Part shown: positions 24,791 to 34,273 of the stretch, one piece after another | Layout: each line of letters opens with the position of its first letter | How positions within the stretch are numbered: position 1 is the stretch's first letter | Assembly: GCF_002020355.1 (NCBI RefSeq) | Contig: NZ_MPZV01000005.1 | Location: forward strand, 293,443-357,442 | Direction: 5' to 3' | Length of the DNA stretch: 64,000 nucleotides | Origin: Thioclava sediminum | Lineage (GTDB): Bacteria; Pseudomonadota; Alphaproteobacteria; Rhodobacterales; Rhodobacteraceae | Program-made: the position numbers and the translations under genes | The notes under the pieces: generated by a model | Told to the model about the DNA's origin: nothing | Databases searched by the model: none | Seen by the model: the letters and a program-made list of their open reading frames with translations, nothing else

Positions 24791-25456
24791 ATGATCCGCC
24801 TCTACCATGTCGCCCTCTCCCCGTTCTGCCGCAAGGTCCGCCTCACGCTGGCCGAGAAGAAACTCGAGGTCGAACTCGTCGAGGAACGCTACTGGGAACA
24901 GCAGCCCGATTTCCTGCGCCGCAACCCGGCGGGCAAGGTCCCGGTTCTCAAGATGGACGGCATGATGATGGCCGAGAGCCAGGCGATCTGCGAATATATC
25001 GACGAGACCCATACCGACGCGCCGCTGATGCCGCGCGATCCGGCCGCGCGCTACGAGGTGCGCCGCCTGTGTGCGTGGTTCGACGACAAGTTCAACGCCG
25101 AGGTCACCGCGCGGATCATGGGCGAGCGGGTCTGGAAGAAGGTCCGCAAGGAAGGTTATCCGGACAGCAAGACGGTGAAGGCGGGCCTTACGGCGATCAA
25201 GTATCACCTCGATTACATGGGCTGGCTGCTGGAACAGCGGCGCTGGCTTGCGGGCGACGTGATGACGCTCGCGGATTTCTCGGCGGCCGCGCATCTGAGC
25301 TGCCTCGATTACATTTCCGACGTCGACTGGAACCGGCAGGAGGCCGTGAAGGACTGGTATGCGAAAATCAAGTCGCGCCCGGCCTTCCGCTCGCTTCTGG
25401 CCGATCAGCTGCCCGGCATGCCGCCCGCGTCGCAATATGCGGAGCTGGATTTCTAA
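24791..25456 (+). CDS. Glutathione S-transferase family protein
   Basis: A 221-residue two-domain protein. The N-terminal thioredoxin-like domain begins MIRLYHVALSPFCRKVRLTL, with the putative active residue in SPFC, and the cis-Pro GKVPVL and ESQAICEYID motifs follow. The all-helical C-terminal domain contains LAGDVMTLADFSAAAHLSCL, the usual GST N-capping segment. ATG 24791 is chosen because it begins the domain; an open extension upstream is not protein-like. Followed by a strong terminator. Substrate unknown. Confidence 0.9.
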   Translation: MIRLYHVALSPFCRKVRLTLAEKKLEVELVEERYWEQQPDFLRRNPAGKVPVLKMDGMMMAESQAICEYIDETHTDAPLMPRDPAARYEVRRLCAWFDDKFNAEVTARIMGERVWKKVRKEGYPDSKTVKAGLTAIKYHLDYMGWLLEQRRWLAGDVMTLADFSAAAHLSCLDYISDVDWNRQEAVKDWYAKIKSRPAFRSLLADQLPGMPPASQYAELDF

Positions 25457-25494
25457 GCGCCGCGCGCGTCCTACCCAAACTCGCCATTCTTACA

Positions 25495-25530
25495 CTGCGC
25501 CGTCCGCCCCAGCGGGCGGCGCAGTCATTT
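25495..25530 (+). terminator. Terminator after the glutathione transferase gene
   Basis: A 13-bp stem (25495-25507 with 25512-25524, one G.U pair) and CCCA loop, followed by TCATTT. The 213-nt gap to the next gene has no other feature I can support. Confidence 0.7.
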
Positions 25531-25669
25531 GGCGCGGCACGGTGCTGGCTCACGGAAAGGTGCGCGTCTCGCAAAATTCAAACATTTGATTTAATCATTC
25601 GCTTCGCTACCTCAGGGACAGGCCCAAGCCGATCCAGAGCTTGGCCCGGACTGCAAAGCGAGGACTGCC

Positions 25670-27196
25670 ATGCCCCATCCCGTGCTGATCGTGGGGGCCG
25701 GCCCGACCGGTCTCACCGCCGCTTACGAACTGGCCCGCCAGGGCGTGCCCGTCCGCCTGATCGAGAAATCTGCAAGCCCCGCCACCACCTCGCGCGCGAT
25801 CGCGGTTCAGGCCCGCACGCTGGAGATGCTGGCGCAGCGCGGTCTGGCGGACACCCTTGTGGCGCGCGGCGTGCAGACCCGGATCGCGCAGTTCTATGGC
25901 GAGGGCGCCCCGCTCTTCCGGCTCGACTTCGCCCATCTCGAGAGCCGCTTCCCCTATATCCTCTTCGTCTCACAGGTCGAAACCGAGACCGTGCTGCGCG
26001 ACGCCTGCGCGGCCCTCGGTGTGGAAACGGAATGGGACACCGAACTCGTCGCCATCGCCCGCGAGGGCCATGATGCTCAGGCGCGGCCCACAGCGGTGCT
26101 GCGCGGCCCCGGCGGCACGCTCGAAGAGCTACGCCCCGATTGGGTAATCGCCAGCGGCGGGGCGCATAGCCTGATCCGCCGCACGCTCAATCTGCCCTTC
26201 GAGGGGAAATCCGTGGGTCAGGGTTTCGTGCTGAGCGATCAGATGGTCAGCGGCGCGCTCGACCCCGAAGAACTGCATATCTTCTCCTCCGGCGAGGGCT
26301 TTCTGGGCATGTTCCCCTTGGGCGGCGGACGTTTCCGGCTCATCGCCTCCGATGTCGCGGGCAGCGAGCAGCCTGATCTGAAAACGCTGCAGGAGATCTT
26401 CGACGCCCGCGCCCATCTACCCGCCACGCTCCATGACCTTTCGTGGTCCTCGCGCTTCGCGATCAACAGCCGGATGGTCGGGACGCTGCGCGTTGGGCGC
26501 TTCCTGCTGGGCGGCGATGCCGCGCATATCCACTCGCCCGCGGGCGGTCAGGGAATGAACACCGGCATGCAGGACATGATGAACCTCGGCTGGAAACTCG
26601 CGCGGGTGATCGAGGGGACGGCGCCCGAAAACCTGCTCGACAGCTACGAGGCCGAGCGGCTGCCGGTGATCCGTGACCTGCTGCACGGGACCGAAGCGCT
26701 GACCGCCAACATGGCCTCGACCTCGCCGGTGCGTCGGATGCTGATCGACCATATCAGCCCCTATCTCGGCAGCCGCGACCTCGTGCAGGAGAAAGTCGCG
26801 GCCCGGATGGGCCAGATCGCGATCGGCTATGAGGGCGGGCCGCTCGCCGACGGCCCGCATGCGCGCGGCACCATCGCACCGGGTGCGCGGCTTCCCGACC
26901 CGCTCTTGGAGGTGGCGCGCGATGGGGCATGGCATCCGGCCCGCGCGCAGGATCTGGTCGATCCGTCGGGGTTCGTTCTGCTTTGCGCCGGGGATGGCCC
27001 CGCCCCGCAGAGTCCTTTTGCAAAAAGCCTGAAACTGCGCCCTGCCCCCGACCACGCGGAGGCGTTCGCCCAGATCTTCGGCCATGACGGCGCGGCGGTG
27101 CTGGTGCGACCCGACGGCTACGTGGCACTGAGCGCGCCGCTTGCCGACACGGCCCGCGCGGTGGAGGCTTACGCAGCGGCGCATTTCGCCACCTGA
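25670..27196 (+). CDS. FAD-dependent monooxygenase (aromatic hydroxylase type)
   Basis: A 508-residue class A flavoprotein monooxygenase. The N-terminal [20 protein letters not shown] binds [16 protein letters not shown] is the family second motif, the GD motif is in [20 protein letters not shown], and a thioredoxin-like C-terminal region resembles the PheA/TfdB/MhpA group. It would use NAD(P)H and oxygen to hydroxylate an aromatic or polyketide substrate, unknown here. Monocistronic between a terminator and queG. Confidence 0.88.
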   Translation: MPHPVLIVGAGPTGLTAAYELARQGVPVRLIEKSASPATTSRAIAVQARTLEMLAQRGLADTLVARGVQTRIAQFYGEGAPLFRLDFAHLESRFPYILFVSQVETETVLRDACAALGVETEWDTELVAIAREGHDAQARPTAVLRGPGGTLEELRPDWVIASGGAHSLIRRTLNLPFEGKSVGQGFVLSDQMVSGALDPEELHIFSSGEGFLGMFPLGGGRFRLIASDVAGSEQPDLKTLQEIFDARAHLPATLHDLSWSSRFAINSRMVGTLRVGRFLLGGDAAHIHSPAGGQGMNTGMQDMMNLGWKLARVIEGTAPENLLDSYEAERLPVIRDLLHGTEALTANMASTSPVRRMLIDHISPYLGSRDLVQEKVAARMGQIAIGYEGGPLADGPHARGTIAPGARLPDPLLEVARDGAWHPARAQDLVDPSGFVLLCAGDGPAPQSPFAKSLKLRPAPDHAEAFAQIFGHDGAAVLVRPDGYVALSAPLADTARAVEAYAAAHFAT

Positions 27197-27283
27197 CGCG
27201 CGCTGCTCCCGGCCCTTGTCTTGCCCGCCCGGCTTCGAAAGGATACGGCGACGGTGCGATGCGGGCCGCATCCGTCACGCGCC

Positions 27284-27346
27284 GAGGGGGCTCTGCCCCC
27301 GCCGGCCTGCGGCGCGGCCCCCCGGGATATTTGGACCAAGGCGAAG
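27284..27346 (-). repeat. Dispersed intergenic repeat, copy 4, abutting queG
   Basis: Inverse copy: GAGGGGGCTCTGCCCCC hairpin, a variable arm, then CCCCCGGGATATTTGGACCA and AGGCGAAG. It runs into the queG start, so its terminal AAGGCGAAG provides the only Shine-Dalgarno-like sequence for that gene. Confidence 0.7.
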
Positions 27347-27348
27347 CC

Positions 27349-28389
27349 ATGAGTGCGGAGTTGAAAGCGCGGTTGATCGAGACGGCCCTTGCCGAGGGTT
27401 TCTCGAAGGCGCGCATCACCACGCCCGACGCCATCCCGCAGGCCGCCGAACGGCTGGCCGCCTTCGTGGGCGCGGGGATGCATGGCCAGATGGGCTGGAT
27501 GGAAGAGCGCATGGGCTGGCGCGGCGACCCGGCGGCGCTGTGGTCCGAGGCGCGCTCGGTGGTGATGCTGGCCGAGACCTACACGCCCGATTACGACCCG
27601 CTGGACCTGCTGAAAGCGCGCGATCACGGGGTGATCTCGGCCTATGCGCAGGGCAAGGATTACCATGATCTGGTGAAGAAGCGGCTCAAGCGCGTCGGGC
27701 GCTGGTTGCTCGATCAGGCGCCCGAAGGCGCGGAGATCAAGGTCTTCGTCGACACCGCCCCGGTGATGGAAAAGCCCTTGGGCGAGGCCTCGGGGCTAGG
27801 CTGGCAGGGCAAGCATACGAACCTTCTGGCGCGCGATCTGGGCAGCTGGTTCTTCCTCGGCGCGATCTTCACCACGGTGGAGCTGCCGCCCGACGCGCCG
27901 GAGATCAGCCATTGCGGGTCTTGCACGGCCTGCCTCGACATCTGCCCGACCGAGGCCTTTCCGGCGCCCTACCAACTCGATGCGCGGCGCTGCATTTCTT
28001 ATCTGACGATCGAGCATAAGGGGCCGATCGACGAAGAGCTGCGCGCCAAGATGGGCAACCGCATCTATGGCTGCGACGATTGTCTGGCCGTCTGCCCGTG
28101 GAACAAGTTCGCCGCCGAGGCGCGTGAGGCGCGCTATCACGGCGGCGTCGGCGCGCCGCCTCTGGCGGAATTGGCCGCACTCGACGATGCCGGGTTCCGG
28201 GCGCGGTTCGCGGGCTCGCCGATCAAGCGGATCGGGCGCGACCGCTTCCTGCGCAATGTGCTCTATGCGATTGGAAACTCTGGCGATCCGGGTTTGGCCG
28301 AGGCTGCGCGCCCGCATCTGGACGATCCCGATCCAGTGGTGGCCGAGGCCGCGCAATGGGCGCTATCACGGCTGGAGCAAGCAGCGTGA
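27349..28389 (+). CDS. queG: Epoxyqueuosine reductase
   Basis: Cobalamin- and iron-sulfur-dependent enzyme that reduces epoxyqueuosine to queuosine in tRNA. The 346-residue product has two 4Fe-4S cluster motifs, [12 protein letters not shown] near residue 190 and [11 protein letters not shown] near 240, preceded by the [12 protein letters not shown] cofactor region. A HEAT-like C-terminus ([20 protein letters not shown]) follows. The ATG lies directly after a dispersed repeat. Probably followed by the DMT transporter gene. Confidence 0.94.
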   Translation: MSAELKARLIETALAEGFSKARITTPDAIPQAAERLAAFVGAGMHGQMGWMEERMGWRGDPAALWSEARSVVMLAETYTPDYDPLDLLKARDHGVISAYAQGKDYHDLVKKRLKRVGRWLLDQAPEGAEIKVFVDTAPVMEKPLGEASGLGWQGKHTNLLARDLGSWFFLGAIFTTVELPPDAPEISHCGSCTACLDICPTEAFPAPYQLDARRCISYLTIEHKGPIDEELRAKMGNRIYGCDDCLAVCPWNKFAAEAREARYHGGVGAPPLAELAALDDAGFRARFAGSPIKRIGRDRFLRNVLYAIGNSGDPGLAEAARPHLDDPDPVVAEAAQWALSRLEQAA

Positions 28390-28435
28390 CGAAACCGATT
28401 GCCGCGCCCCGCTCACGGCCTATCTGATCGCGGTC

Positions 28436-29377
28436 ATGACACCGGTTACCACCCAGACCCCTCGCCCGCTCCTTGGAATCGCGCTGAAGCTCGGCACCGT
28501 CACCGGTTTCGTCATCATGCAGGCGCTGATCAAATCGGTCTCCGACCGGGTGCCGCCGGGCGAGGCGGTGTTCTTCCGGTCTTTCTTCGGCATCGTGCCG
28601 ATCCTGCTCTGGTTGCTGTGGCGCGGTGAATTGCAGGGCGGGTTGCGGGTCGAAAGACCGATCAACCACGTCATGCGCGGCGTCGTGGGAACCACCGCGA
28701 TGGCGCTGAGTTTCGCCGCCCTCGCCTTCCTGCCACTGCCCGAGGCAACCGCTCTGGGCTATGCGGCGCCCCTTCTGACGGTCGTCTTCGCGGCGCTCCT
28801 GCTGGGCGAGACGGTTCGGGTGTTCCGGTTCTCCGCCGTGGGGCTCGGGATGGTCGGCGTTCTGATCGTGCTCTGGCCGAAGCTTGGCGGTAGCGGGCCG
28901 GAAGGCGGCGCGGAGGCACTTGGCGCGGGGTTGGCACTCGCGGGGGCTACCTGCGCCGCGCTCGCGCAAATTCAGATCCGCCGCATGGTCGGATCGGAGC
29001 GCACCTCCGCCATCGTCTTCTGGTTCTCTTGCACCGCCACTGTGCTTTCACTCCTGTCTCTGCCCTTCGGCTGGGTCGTGCCGACAGTGTGGGAGGCGAC
29101 GCTGTTGATCCTCGCCGGGCTCATCGGCGGCACTGGCCAGATCATGATCACCTCAGCCTATCGCTTCGCCGACGCCTCGCTGATAGCACCTTTCGACTAT
29201 GCCTCGATGCTCATGGCGCTCCTGATCGGTTATTTCGTCTTTGCCGAAGTTCCGACCCATGCGACGCTCGCGGGTGCGGCGCTGATCATCGTCGCGGGCA
29301 TCGCGATCATTCTGCGCGAACACCAGCTGGGACTGGAGCGCAAACGCGCACGCAAGGCCGGTCCCCCCCAAGGCTGA
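28436..29377 (+). CDS. DMT-superfamily (EamA) transporter
   Basis: A 313-residue inner-membrane protein with about ten hydrophobic helices forming two EamA repeats, of the S-adenosylmethionine/amino-acid exporter type (SFFGIVPILLWLLWRGE in the first repeat, PFDYASMLMALLIGYFVFAE in the second). The start is the first sensible ATG, but no clear ribosome-binding site precedes it. Lies 46 nt after queG. Substrate unknown. Confidence 0.85.
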   Translation: MTPVTTQTPRPLLGIALKLGTVTGFVIMQALIKSVSDRVPPGEAVFFRSFFGIVPILLWLLWRGELQGGLRVERPINHVMRGVVGTTAMALSFAALAFLPLPEATALGYAAPLLTVVFAALLLGETVRVFRFSAVGLGMVGVLIVLWPKLGGSGPEGGAEALGAGLALAGATCAALAQIQIRRMVGSERTSAIVFWFSCTATVLSLLSLPFGWVVPTVWEATLLILAGLIGGTGQIMITSAYRFADASLIAPFDYASMLMALLIGYFVFAEVPTHATLAGAALIIVAGIAIILREHQLGLERKRARKAGPPQG

Positions 29378-29481
29378 GCGCCGATCCGCCTGCGACAATA
29401 AACCTGCCTGCCCCTGCGTCACGACTCAGTCGAATCGTGCTATAGTCCCGCTATCAGAGGCGATGACGAGAGGAGGAAGAT

Positions 29482-29667
29482 ATGTCCCGTCACATCATCG
29501 ACCGCGCCGAACTCAAGGCAGAAGGGCCGCGCGTGAAGCGGTTTCTCGAATTGCAACGGCGCGAAGGCATCCACCCGGTGATCAAGGAGCTCAGCAAACG
29601 CGGGCGGCCCGACCACGGCGCGCGGATGAAACAGTTCCTGCGGATCGAGCGGGCTGAAGCCACCTGA
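29482..29667 (+). CDS. Conserved-looking small basic protein of unknown function
   Basis: A 61-residue protein that begins MSRHIIDRAELKAEGPRVKR and ends MKQFLRIERAEAT. A strong GAGGAGGAAG lies just upstream of the ATG, and G/C third positions support coding. Highly charged, helix-prone, no signal or membrane segment. The two similar pieces RVKRFLELQRREG and RMKQFLRIERAEA suggest an internal duplication. A bidirectional terminator follows. Confidence 0.65.
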   Translation: MSRHIIDRAELKAEGPRVKRFLELQRREGIHPVIKELSKRGRPDHGARMKQFLRIERAEAT

Positions 29668-29705
29668 CGACCTGATCGGCGCAAAATAGCTGTGAAAACG
29701 CGAAA

Positions 29706-29733
29706 GGGCGTGCCGGGGGGCACGCCCTTCTGT
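29706..29733. terminator. Bidirectional terminator between the small protein gene and ilvE
   Basis: GGGCGTGCC at 29706-29714 pairs perfectly with GGCACGCCC at 29719-29727 around a GGGG loop, followed by TTCTGTTTT on plus and TTTCGCGTTTTC on minus. It can serve both convergent genes. Confidence 0.8.
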
Positions 29734-29753
29734 TTTCTCGACCGAAGCGCGGA

Positions 29754-30623
29754 TCAGGCGCGCACGAGTTTCTCGTAGGTCTCGGCGATATCGCGGGTCA
29801 GCGCGCCGACCTCGAAGTTGAAGTCGCGGATCTGGCTGACCGGGGTCACCTCGGCGGCGGTACCGGTGAGCCAGCACTGTTCGAACTCGGCCAGTTCGGT
29901 CGGCTCGATCAGGCGCTCGTGGACGGTGATGCCCTTTTCCTTCAGCAGGCCGATCACGGTCTGACGGGTGATCCCGTTGAGGAACACGTCGGCCTTGGGC
30001 GTGTGAACCTCACCGTCTTTCACGAAGAAGATGTTCGCACCGGTCGCCTCGGCCACGTAGCCGCGCCAGTCCATGAACAGCGCATCCGAATAGCCGCGAT
30101 CTTCGGCGGCGTGCTTGGACATGGTGCAGATCATGTAGAGACCGGCGGCCTTCGCCTCGGCGGGAATGGTGCGCGGATCGGGACGACGCCATTTCGCGAT
30201 GTCGAGCTTGGCGCCCTGCATCTTCGCATCGCCGTAGTAATTGCCCCACTCCCAGCCAGCGACGGCCAGACGCACCGGGTTCTTGCGCGCCGAGACACCC
30301 ATATCCTCGCCCGCGCCGCGCCAAGCCACCGCGCGCACATAGGCGTCGGTCCAGCCATTGGCTTTCAGCATGTCGTATTTGGCCTTTTCGATCTCTTCGA
30401 CCGAATAGGGGATTTCCATGTCGAGCAGTTGCGCCGATCTGCGCAGGCGGGCGGAATGCTCTTCGCCTTTGAAAATCTTGCCGTTGTAACAACGCTCGCC
30501 TTCGAAGACGGAGGACGCGTAATGCAGCGCGTGAGTCAGGATGTGGACATTGGCGTCGCGCCAATCCACAAGCTGTCCATCCATCCAGATCTTGCCGTCA
30601 CGATCGTCATACGAGCCCGACAT
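29754..30623 (-). CDS. ilvE: Branched-chain amino-acid aminotransferase
   Basis: PLP class IV aminotransferase performing the last step of valine, leucine and isoleucine synthesis. The 289-residue sequence has GKIWMDGQLVDWRDA at the N-terminus, HYASSVFEGERCYNG, the region of the PLP lysine in PAEAKAAGLYMICTMSKHAA, and MDWRGYVAEATGANIFFV. ATG 30623 has AAGGAGA upstream. Divergent from the petP regulator gene. Confidence 0.94.
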   Translation of the reverse strand: MSGSYDDRDGKIWMDGQLVDWRDANVHILTHALHYASSVFEGERCYNGKIFKGEEHSARLRRSAQLLDMEIPYSVEEIEKAKYDMLKANGWTDAYVRAVAWRGAGEDMGVSARKNPVRLAVAGWEWGNYYGDAKMQGAKLDIAKWRRPDPRTIPAEAKAAGLYMICTMSKHAAEDRGYSDALFMDWRGYVAEATGANIFFVKDGEVHTPKADVFLNGITRQTVIGLLKEKGITVHERLIEPTELAEFEQCWLTGTAAEVTPVSQIRDFNFEVGALTRDIAETYEKLVRA

Positions 30624-30775
30624 CTTACTCTCCTTGCAGTCACGCCATTTTACGAATATTGCGCAACTTGCGTCCGAAGTGGACACTTTGTTGCGTCAAA
30701 ACTGCTCTGCGGTAGCAGTTGAGTCTTGGATAGTCAACAAGGCTGACATAAAGTCACGCAAAAGAGAGGGACGAT

Positions 30776-31273
30776 ATGGCAGATAGCGGAAGCCCCGGGG
30801 GCGAGACACTTCTTTTCCTGACGGACGAGCAATTGCGCAAGGGCATCGAGGCGATGTTCTTCGCCTATCGCGCCTTTACCGCCGATCCTGACCGTCTGCT
30901 CGAAGAATACGGCTACGGGCGCGCGCATCACCGCGCGCTGCATTTCATCAACCGCCAGCCGGGGCTGACGGTGACGACGCTGCTCGCGGTTCTGGGCGTG
31001 ACCAAGCAATCGCTCAACCGGGTGCTGCGCACGCTGATCGAGGACGGGTTGGTGGAAAGCCGCGTCGGCACCCGCGACAAGCGCGAGCGGCGGTTGCATC
31101 TGACCGCCGAGGGCGAGACGCTGGAACGCGCGCTGTCCGAGGCGCAGCGGGGCCGGATGCGCTCTGCCTATCGCGCGGCGGGACCGCAGGCGGTGGCGGG
31201 CTTCCGGCAGGTTCTCGAGGCGATGATGGGCCCCGACTTGCACAAGCTCTATCAAATGATGAAAGACGACTGA
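30776..31273 (+). CDS. petP: PetP, MarR-family regulator
   Basis: A 165-residue winged-HTH protein of the MarR family (FINRQPGLTVTTLLAVLGVT, then KQSLNRVLRTLIEDGLVESR and wing DKRERRLHLT). It overlaps the following response-regulator gene by 1 nt. The petP-petR pair directly upstream of the cytochrome bc1 genes is known from Rhodobacter capsulatus, and the symbol is assigned on that basis. Confidence 0.87.
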   Translation: MADSGSPGGETLLFLTDEQLRKGIEAMFFAYRAFTADPDRLLEEYGYGRAHHRALHFINRQPGLTVTTLLAVLGVTKQSLNRVLRTLIEDGLVESRVGTRDKRERRLHLTAEGETLERALSEAQRGRMRSAYRAAGPQAVAGFRQVLEAMMGPDLHKLYQMMKDD

Positions 31274-31986
31274 TGCCCTACTCGGCCGACCCTCATCTCC
31301 TCATCGTCGACGATGACGAGCGCATCCGGACGCTGCTGAAGAGCTTTCTGCAGCGCCACGGTTTTCTCGTCACCGCCGCGCGCGACGCGGGCCATGCGCG
31401 GTCGCTGCTGTCGGGGCTGGAATTCAGCCTGATCGTGATGGATGTGATGATGCCGGGCGAGGACGGGCTGTCGCTGACCCGCGATCTGCGCGCCCGATCG
31501 ATCGCGACGCCGATCCTGCTGCTGACCGCGCGCGGCGAAACACGCGAGCGGATCGAGGGGCTGGAAGCGGGCGCCGACGACTATCTCGCGAAACCGTTCG
31601 AACCGAAGGAACTGCTGCTGCGGATCAACGCGATCCTGCGCCGGGTGCCGCAGGAGACCGAGAGCGGTCCGAAATACCTCTCGCTGGGGCCCCTGAAATA
31701 CGATCAGGAGCGGGGCGAGTTGTGGGATGGCGATGCGCTGGTGAAGCTGACCGCAACCGAGGTGCAGCTGATGCGTATCTTCGCGACTCATGCGGGCGAC
31801 GTGGTCAGCCGCACGGAACTGATCGAGGAGCTGGGCCGCGAGCGCGGCAGTGGCGAGGAAGGCGGCGGCGATCGGGCGGTCGATGTTCAGATCACGCGCC
31901 TGCGCCGAAAGATCGAGCGCGACCCCCGCGAGCCGCGTTATCTGCAGACGGTGCGCGGTCTGGGCTACCTGCTCGCGCCCGACTGA
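31273..31986 (+). CDS. petR: PetR, OmpR-type response regulator
   Basis: A 237-residue two-domain regulator. The receiver has acidic residues D13/D14, phospho-acceptor D57 in LIVMDVMMPGEDG and the conserved Lys in DYLAKPFEP. The C-terminal winged helix (KLTATEVQLMRIFATHAGDV ... VDVQITRLRRKIE) binds DNA. No histidine kinase gene is adjacent, so it is an orphan here. In R. capsulatus, PetR is required for growth and is encoded upstream of the bc1 operon. Confidence 0.9.
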   Translation: MPYSADPHLLIVDDDERIRTLLKSFLQRHGFLVTAARDAGHARSLLSGLEFSLIVMDVMMPGEDGLSLTRDLRARSIATPILLLTARGETRERIEGLEAGADDYLAKPFEPKELLLRINAILRRVPQETESGPKYLSLGPLKYDQERGELWDGDALVKLTATEVQLMRIFATHAGDVVSRTELIEELGRERGSGEEGGGDRAVDVQITRLRRKIERDPREPRYLQTVRGLGYLLAPD

Positions 31987-32363
31987 ATGGAAGGACGGCG
32001 GATACTACATGTTGAGGGGCCACCATACGGGGTGCGATAGGCGCCGCGTGGGGCCCGCTCATCTTCAAAAATGCGAATTTGTTATATGTTTTTAAGGCCA
32101 CGAATCGCTTTTCCCCAATAGGGAGCAGTATTTGTGCGTCGAGCTTCTCGCGCGGCCCCCTTCGCCGATGCGCATGGCCATTGACCTTGGGTGATCTGTT
32201 GCAAGAGCGACATTTAACTGCCCCTCAACACAAATTCAGGCGAATGTGTTCTGGACTGACAAATTCGTGATTGGTATGAGAGCGGCCATGTTTGGCGGCA
32301 CCTCGCGACGTGCCCCGGCACGTCACTATCGGCCCCCTCGCGGGCCCGGGAAGGAGAGACAAC
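31987..32363 (+). promoter_or_regulatory. petABC leader and promoter region
   Basis: This 377-nt gap has no credible gene. It includes an AT-rich stretch around 32070-32095, an inverted repeat ATTC-AGGC-GAAT at 32234-32245, a weak promoter candidate (TGGACT at 32252-32257 with TATGAG at 32275-32280), and the hairpin GACGTGCC-CC-GGCACGTC at 32307-32324 in the presumed 5' leader. The petA Shine-Dalgarno AAGGAGAG follows. Confidence 0.4.
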
Positions 32364-32924
32364 GTGTCCCACGCAGATAATAACGCAGGCACCCGGAGGG
32401 ATTTCCTCTACTACGCCACCGCCGGCACCGGCGCGGTGGTGACCGGCGCAGCCGTCTGGCCGCTGGTGAACCAGATGAATGCCTCGGCCGACGTCAAGGC
32501 GCTCTCGTCGATCTATGTCGACATCTCGGGCGTCGAGACCGGCACGCAGCTCACGGTGAAATGGCGCGGCAAGCCGGTCTTCATCCGCCGCCGCACCGAG
32601 GAAGAGATCGAACTGGGGCGTGAAGTGCCGCTCTCCGATCTGGTCGACACCTCCGCCGAGAACGCGAACAAGCCGGGCGCCGAAGCGACCGACGAGAACC
32701 GCACCCTCGACGAAGCGGGCGAATGGCTGGTGATGATCGGCGTGTGCACCCACTTGGGCTGCGTGCCGATCGGCAACGGCTCCGGGGATTACCACGGCTG
32801 GTTCTGCCCCTGCCACGGGTCGCATTACGACACCGCCGGCCGGATCCGCAAAGGCCCCGCACCGCGCAATCTCGATATCCCGGTGGCCCAGTTCACCGAT
32901 GAAACCACCATCAAGCTGGGCTGA
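32364..32924 (+). CDS. petA: Ubiquinol-cytochrome c reductase Rieske iron-sulfur subunit
   Basis: A 186-residue bc1 subunit carrying the high-potential 2Fe-2S cluster. It has a Tat-like N-terminus ([20 protein letters not shown]) that remains as the membrane anchor, then cluster-binding [10 protein letters not shown] and CPCHGSHYD. The start is GTG at 32364 with AAGGAGAG in front. Receives electrons from ubiquinol and passes them to cytochrome c1. Confidence 0.97.
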   Translation: MSHADNNAGTRRDFLYYATAGTGAVVTGAAVWPLVNQMNASADVKALSSIYVDISGVETGTQLTVKWRGKPVFIRRRTEEEIELGREVPLSDLVDTSAENANKPGAEATDENRTLDEAGEWLVMIGVCTHLGCVPIGNGSGDYHGWFCPCHGSHYDTAGRIRKGPAPRNLDIPVAQFTDETTIKLG

Positions 32925-32936
32925 GGAGGCATTTAA

Positions 32937-34253
32937 ATGTCGGGCATTCCCCACGACCATTACGAGCCCAAGACGGGCTTCGAGAAATGGACGCATAAGC
33001 GTCTTCCGATCATCGGGCTGATCTATGACACGATCATGATCCCCACCCCCAAGAACCTGAACTGGTGGTGGATCTGGGGCATCGTGCTGGCCTTCTGCCT
33101 CGTGCTGCAGATCGTCACCGGCATCGTTCTGGTGATGCATTACACCCCGCATGTCGATCTGGCCTTCGCCTCGGTCGAGCACATCATGCGCGACGTGAAT
33201 GGCGGCTACATGCTGCGCTACATTCACGCGAACGGCGCCTCGCTGTTCTTCCTCGCCGTCTATATCCACATCTTCCGCGGCCTCTATTACGGCTCCTACA
33301 AGGCGCCCCGCGAGATTACCTGGATCATCGGCATGATCATCTACCTGTGCATGATGGGCACGGCGTTCATGGGCTACGTTCTGCCCTGGGGTCAGATGTC
33401 CTTCTGGGGCGCGACCGTGATCACCGGCCTGTTCGGCGCGATCCCGGGCATCGGCGAGTCGATCCAGGCCTGGCTGCTGGGCGGCCCGGCGGTGGACAAC
33501 GCGACGCTGAACCGCTTCTTCTCGCTGCACTACCTGCTGCCCTTCGTGATCGCGGCGCTCGTCGTCGTTCACATCTGGGCCTTCCACACCACGGGTAACA
33601 ACAACCCGACCGGCGTTCCGGTCCGCACCGGCTCGAAAGCGGAAGCCGAGAAGGACACTCTGCCCTTCTGGCCCTATTTCGTGATCAAGGACCTCTTCGC
33701 GCTCGCCGTGATCCTGCTGGTCTTCGCCGCGGTTGTGGGCTTCATGCCGAACTATCTCGGCCACCCCGACAACTACATCGAGGCGAACCCGCTGGCGACG
33801 CCCGCACACATCGTGCCGGAATGGTACTTCCTGCCGTTCTACGCGATCCTGCGCGCCTTCACCTCGGACGTCTGGGCCGTGATGTTCGTCAACTGGATCA
33901 CCTTCGGCATCGTCGACGCGAAGTTCTTCGGCGTGCTCGCGATGTTCGGCGCGATCCTCGTGATGGCGCTGGCCCCGTGGCTCGACACCTCGAAAGTGCG
34001 CTCGGGCGCCTACCGCCCGATGTTCAAATGGTGGTTCTGGCTGCTGGCGATCGACTTCATGGTGCTGATGTGGGTGGGCGCGATGCCGACCGACGGGATC
34101 TACCCCTACATCTCGCTGATCGGCGCGACCTACTGGTTCGTCTATTTCCTCGTGATCCTGCCGCTGCTTGGCCTGATCGAGAAGCCGCAACCGATGCCGG
34201 CGACGATCGAGGAAGACTTCAACCACCACTACGACATCAAATCGGCTGAATGA
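32937..34253 (+). CDS. petB: Cytochrome b of the bc1 complex
   Basis: A 438-residue integral membrane protein with eight helices that binds two b hemes and contains the Qo and Qi sites. Visible landmarks are [58 protein letters not shown] (Qo cd1 region) and the PEWY motif in [18 protein letters not shown]. Lies 12 nt after petA. Confidence 0.98.
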   Translation: MSGIPHDHYEPKTGFEKWTHKRLPIIGLIYDTIMIPTPKNLNWWWIWGIVLAFCLVLQIVTGIVLVMHYTPHVDLAFASVEHIMRDVNGGYMLRYIHANGASLFFLAVYIHIFRGLYYGSYKAPREITWIIGMIIYLCMMGTAFMGYVLPWGQMSFWGATVITGLFGAIPGIGESIQAWLLGGPAVDNATLNRFFSLHYLLPFVIAALVVVHIWAFHTTGNNNPTGVPVRTGSKAEAEKDTLPFWPYFVIKDLFALAVILLVFAAVVGFMPNYLGHPDNYIEANPLATPAHIVPEWYFLPFYAILRAFTSDVWAVMFVNWITFGIVDAKFFGVLAMFGAILVMALAPWLDTSKVRSGAYRPMFKWWFWLLAIDFMVLMWVGAMPTDGIYPYISLIGATYWFVYFLVILPLLGLIEKPQPMPATIEEDFNHHYDIKSAE

Positions 34254-34273
34254 GTAAGGAAGAGGGACACCAA

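Noticed and set aside
28067..28435. Upstream in-frame extension of the DMT transporter
   Set aside because: It overlaps the end of queG in another frame and has no membrane pattern; the transporter helices begin after 28436.
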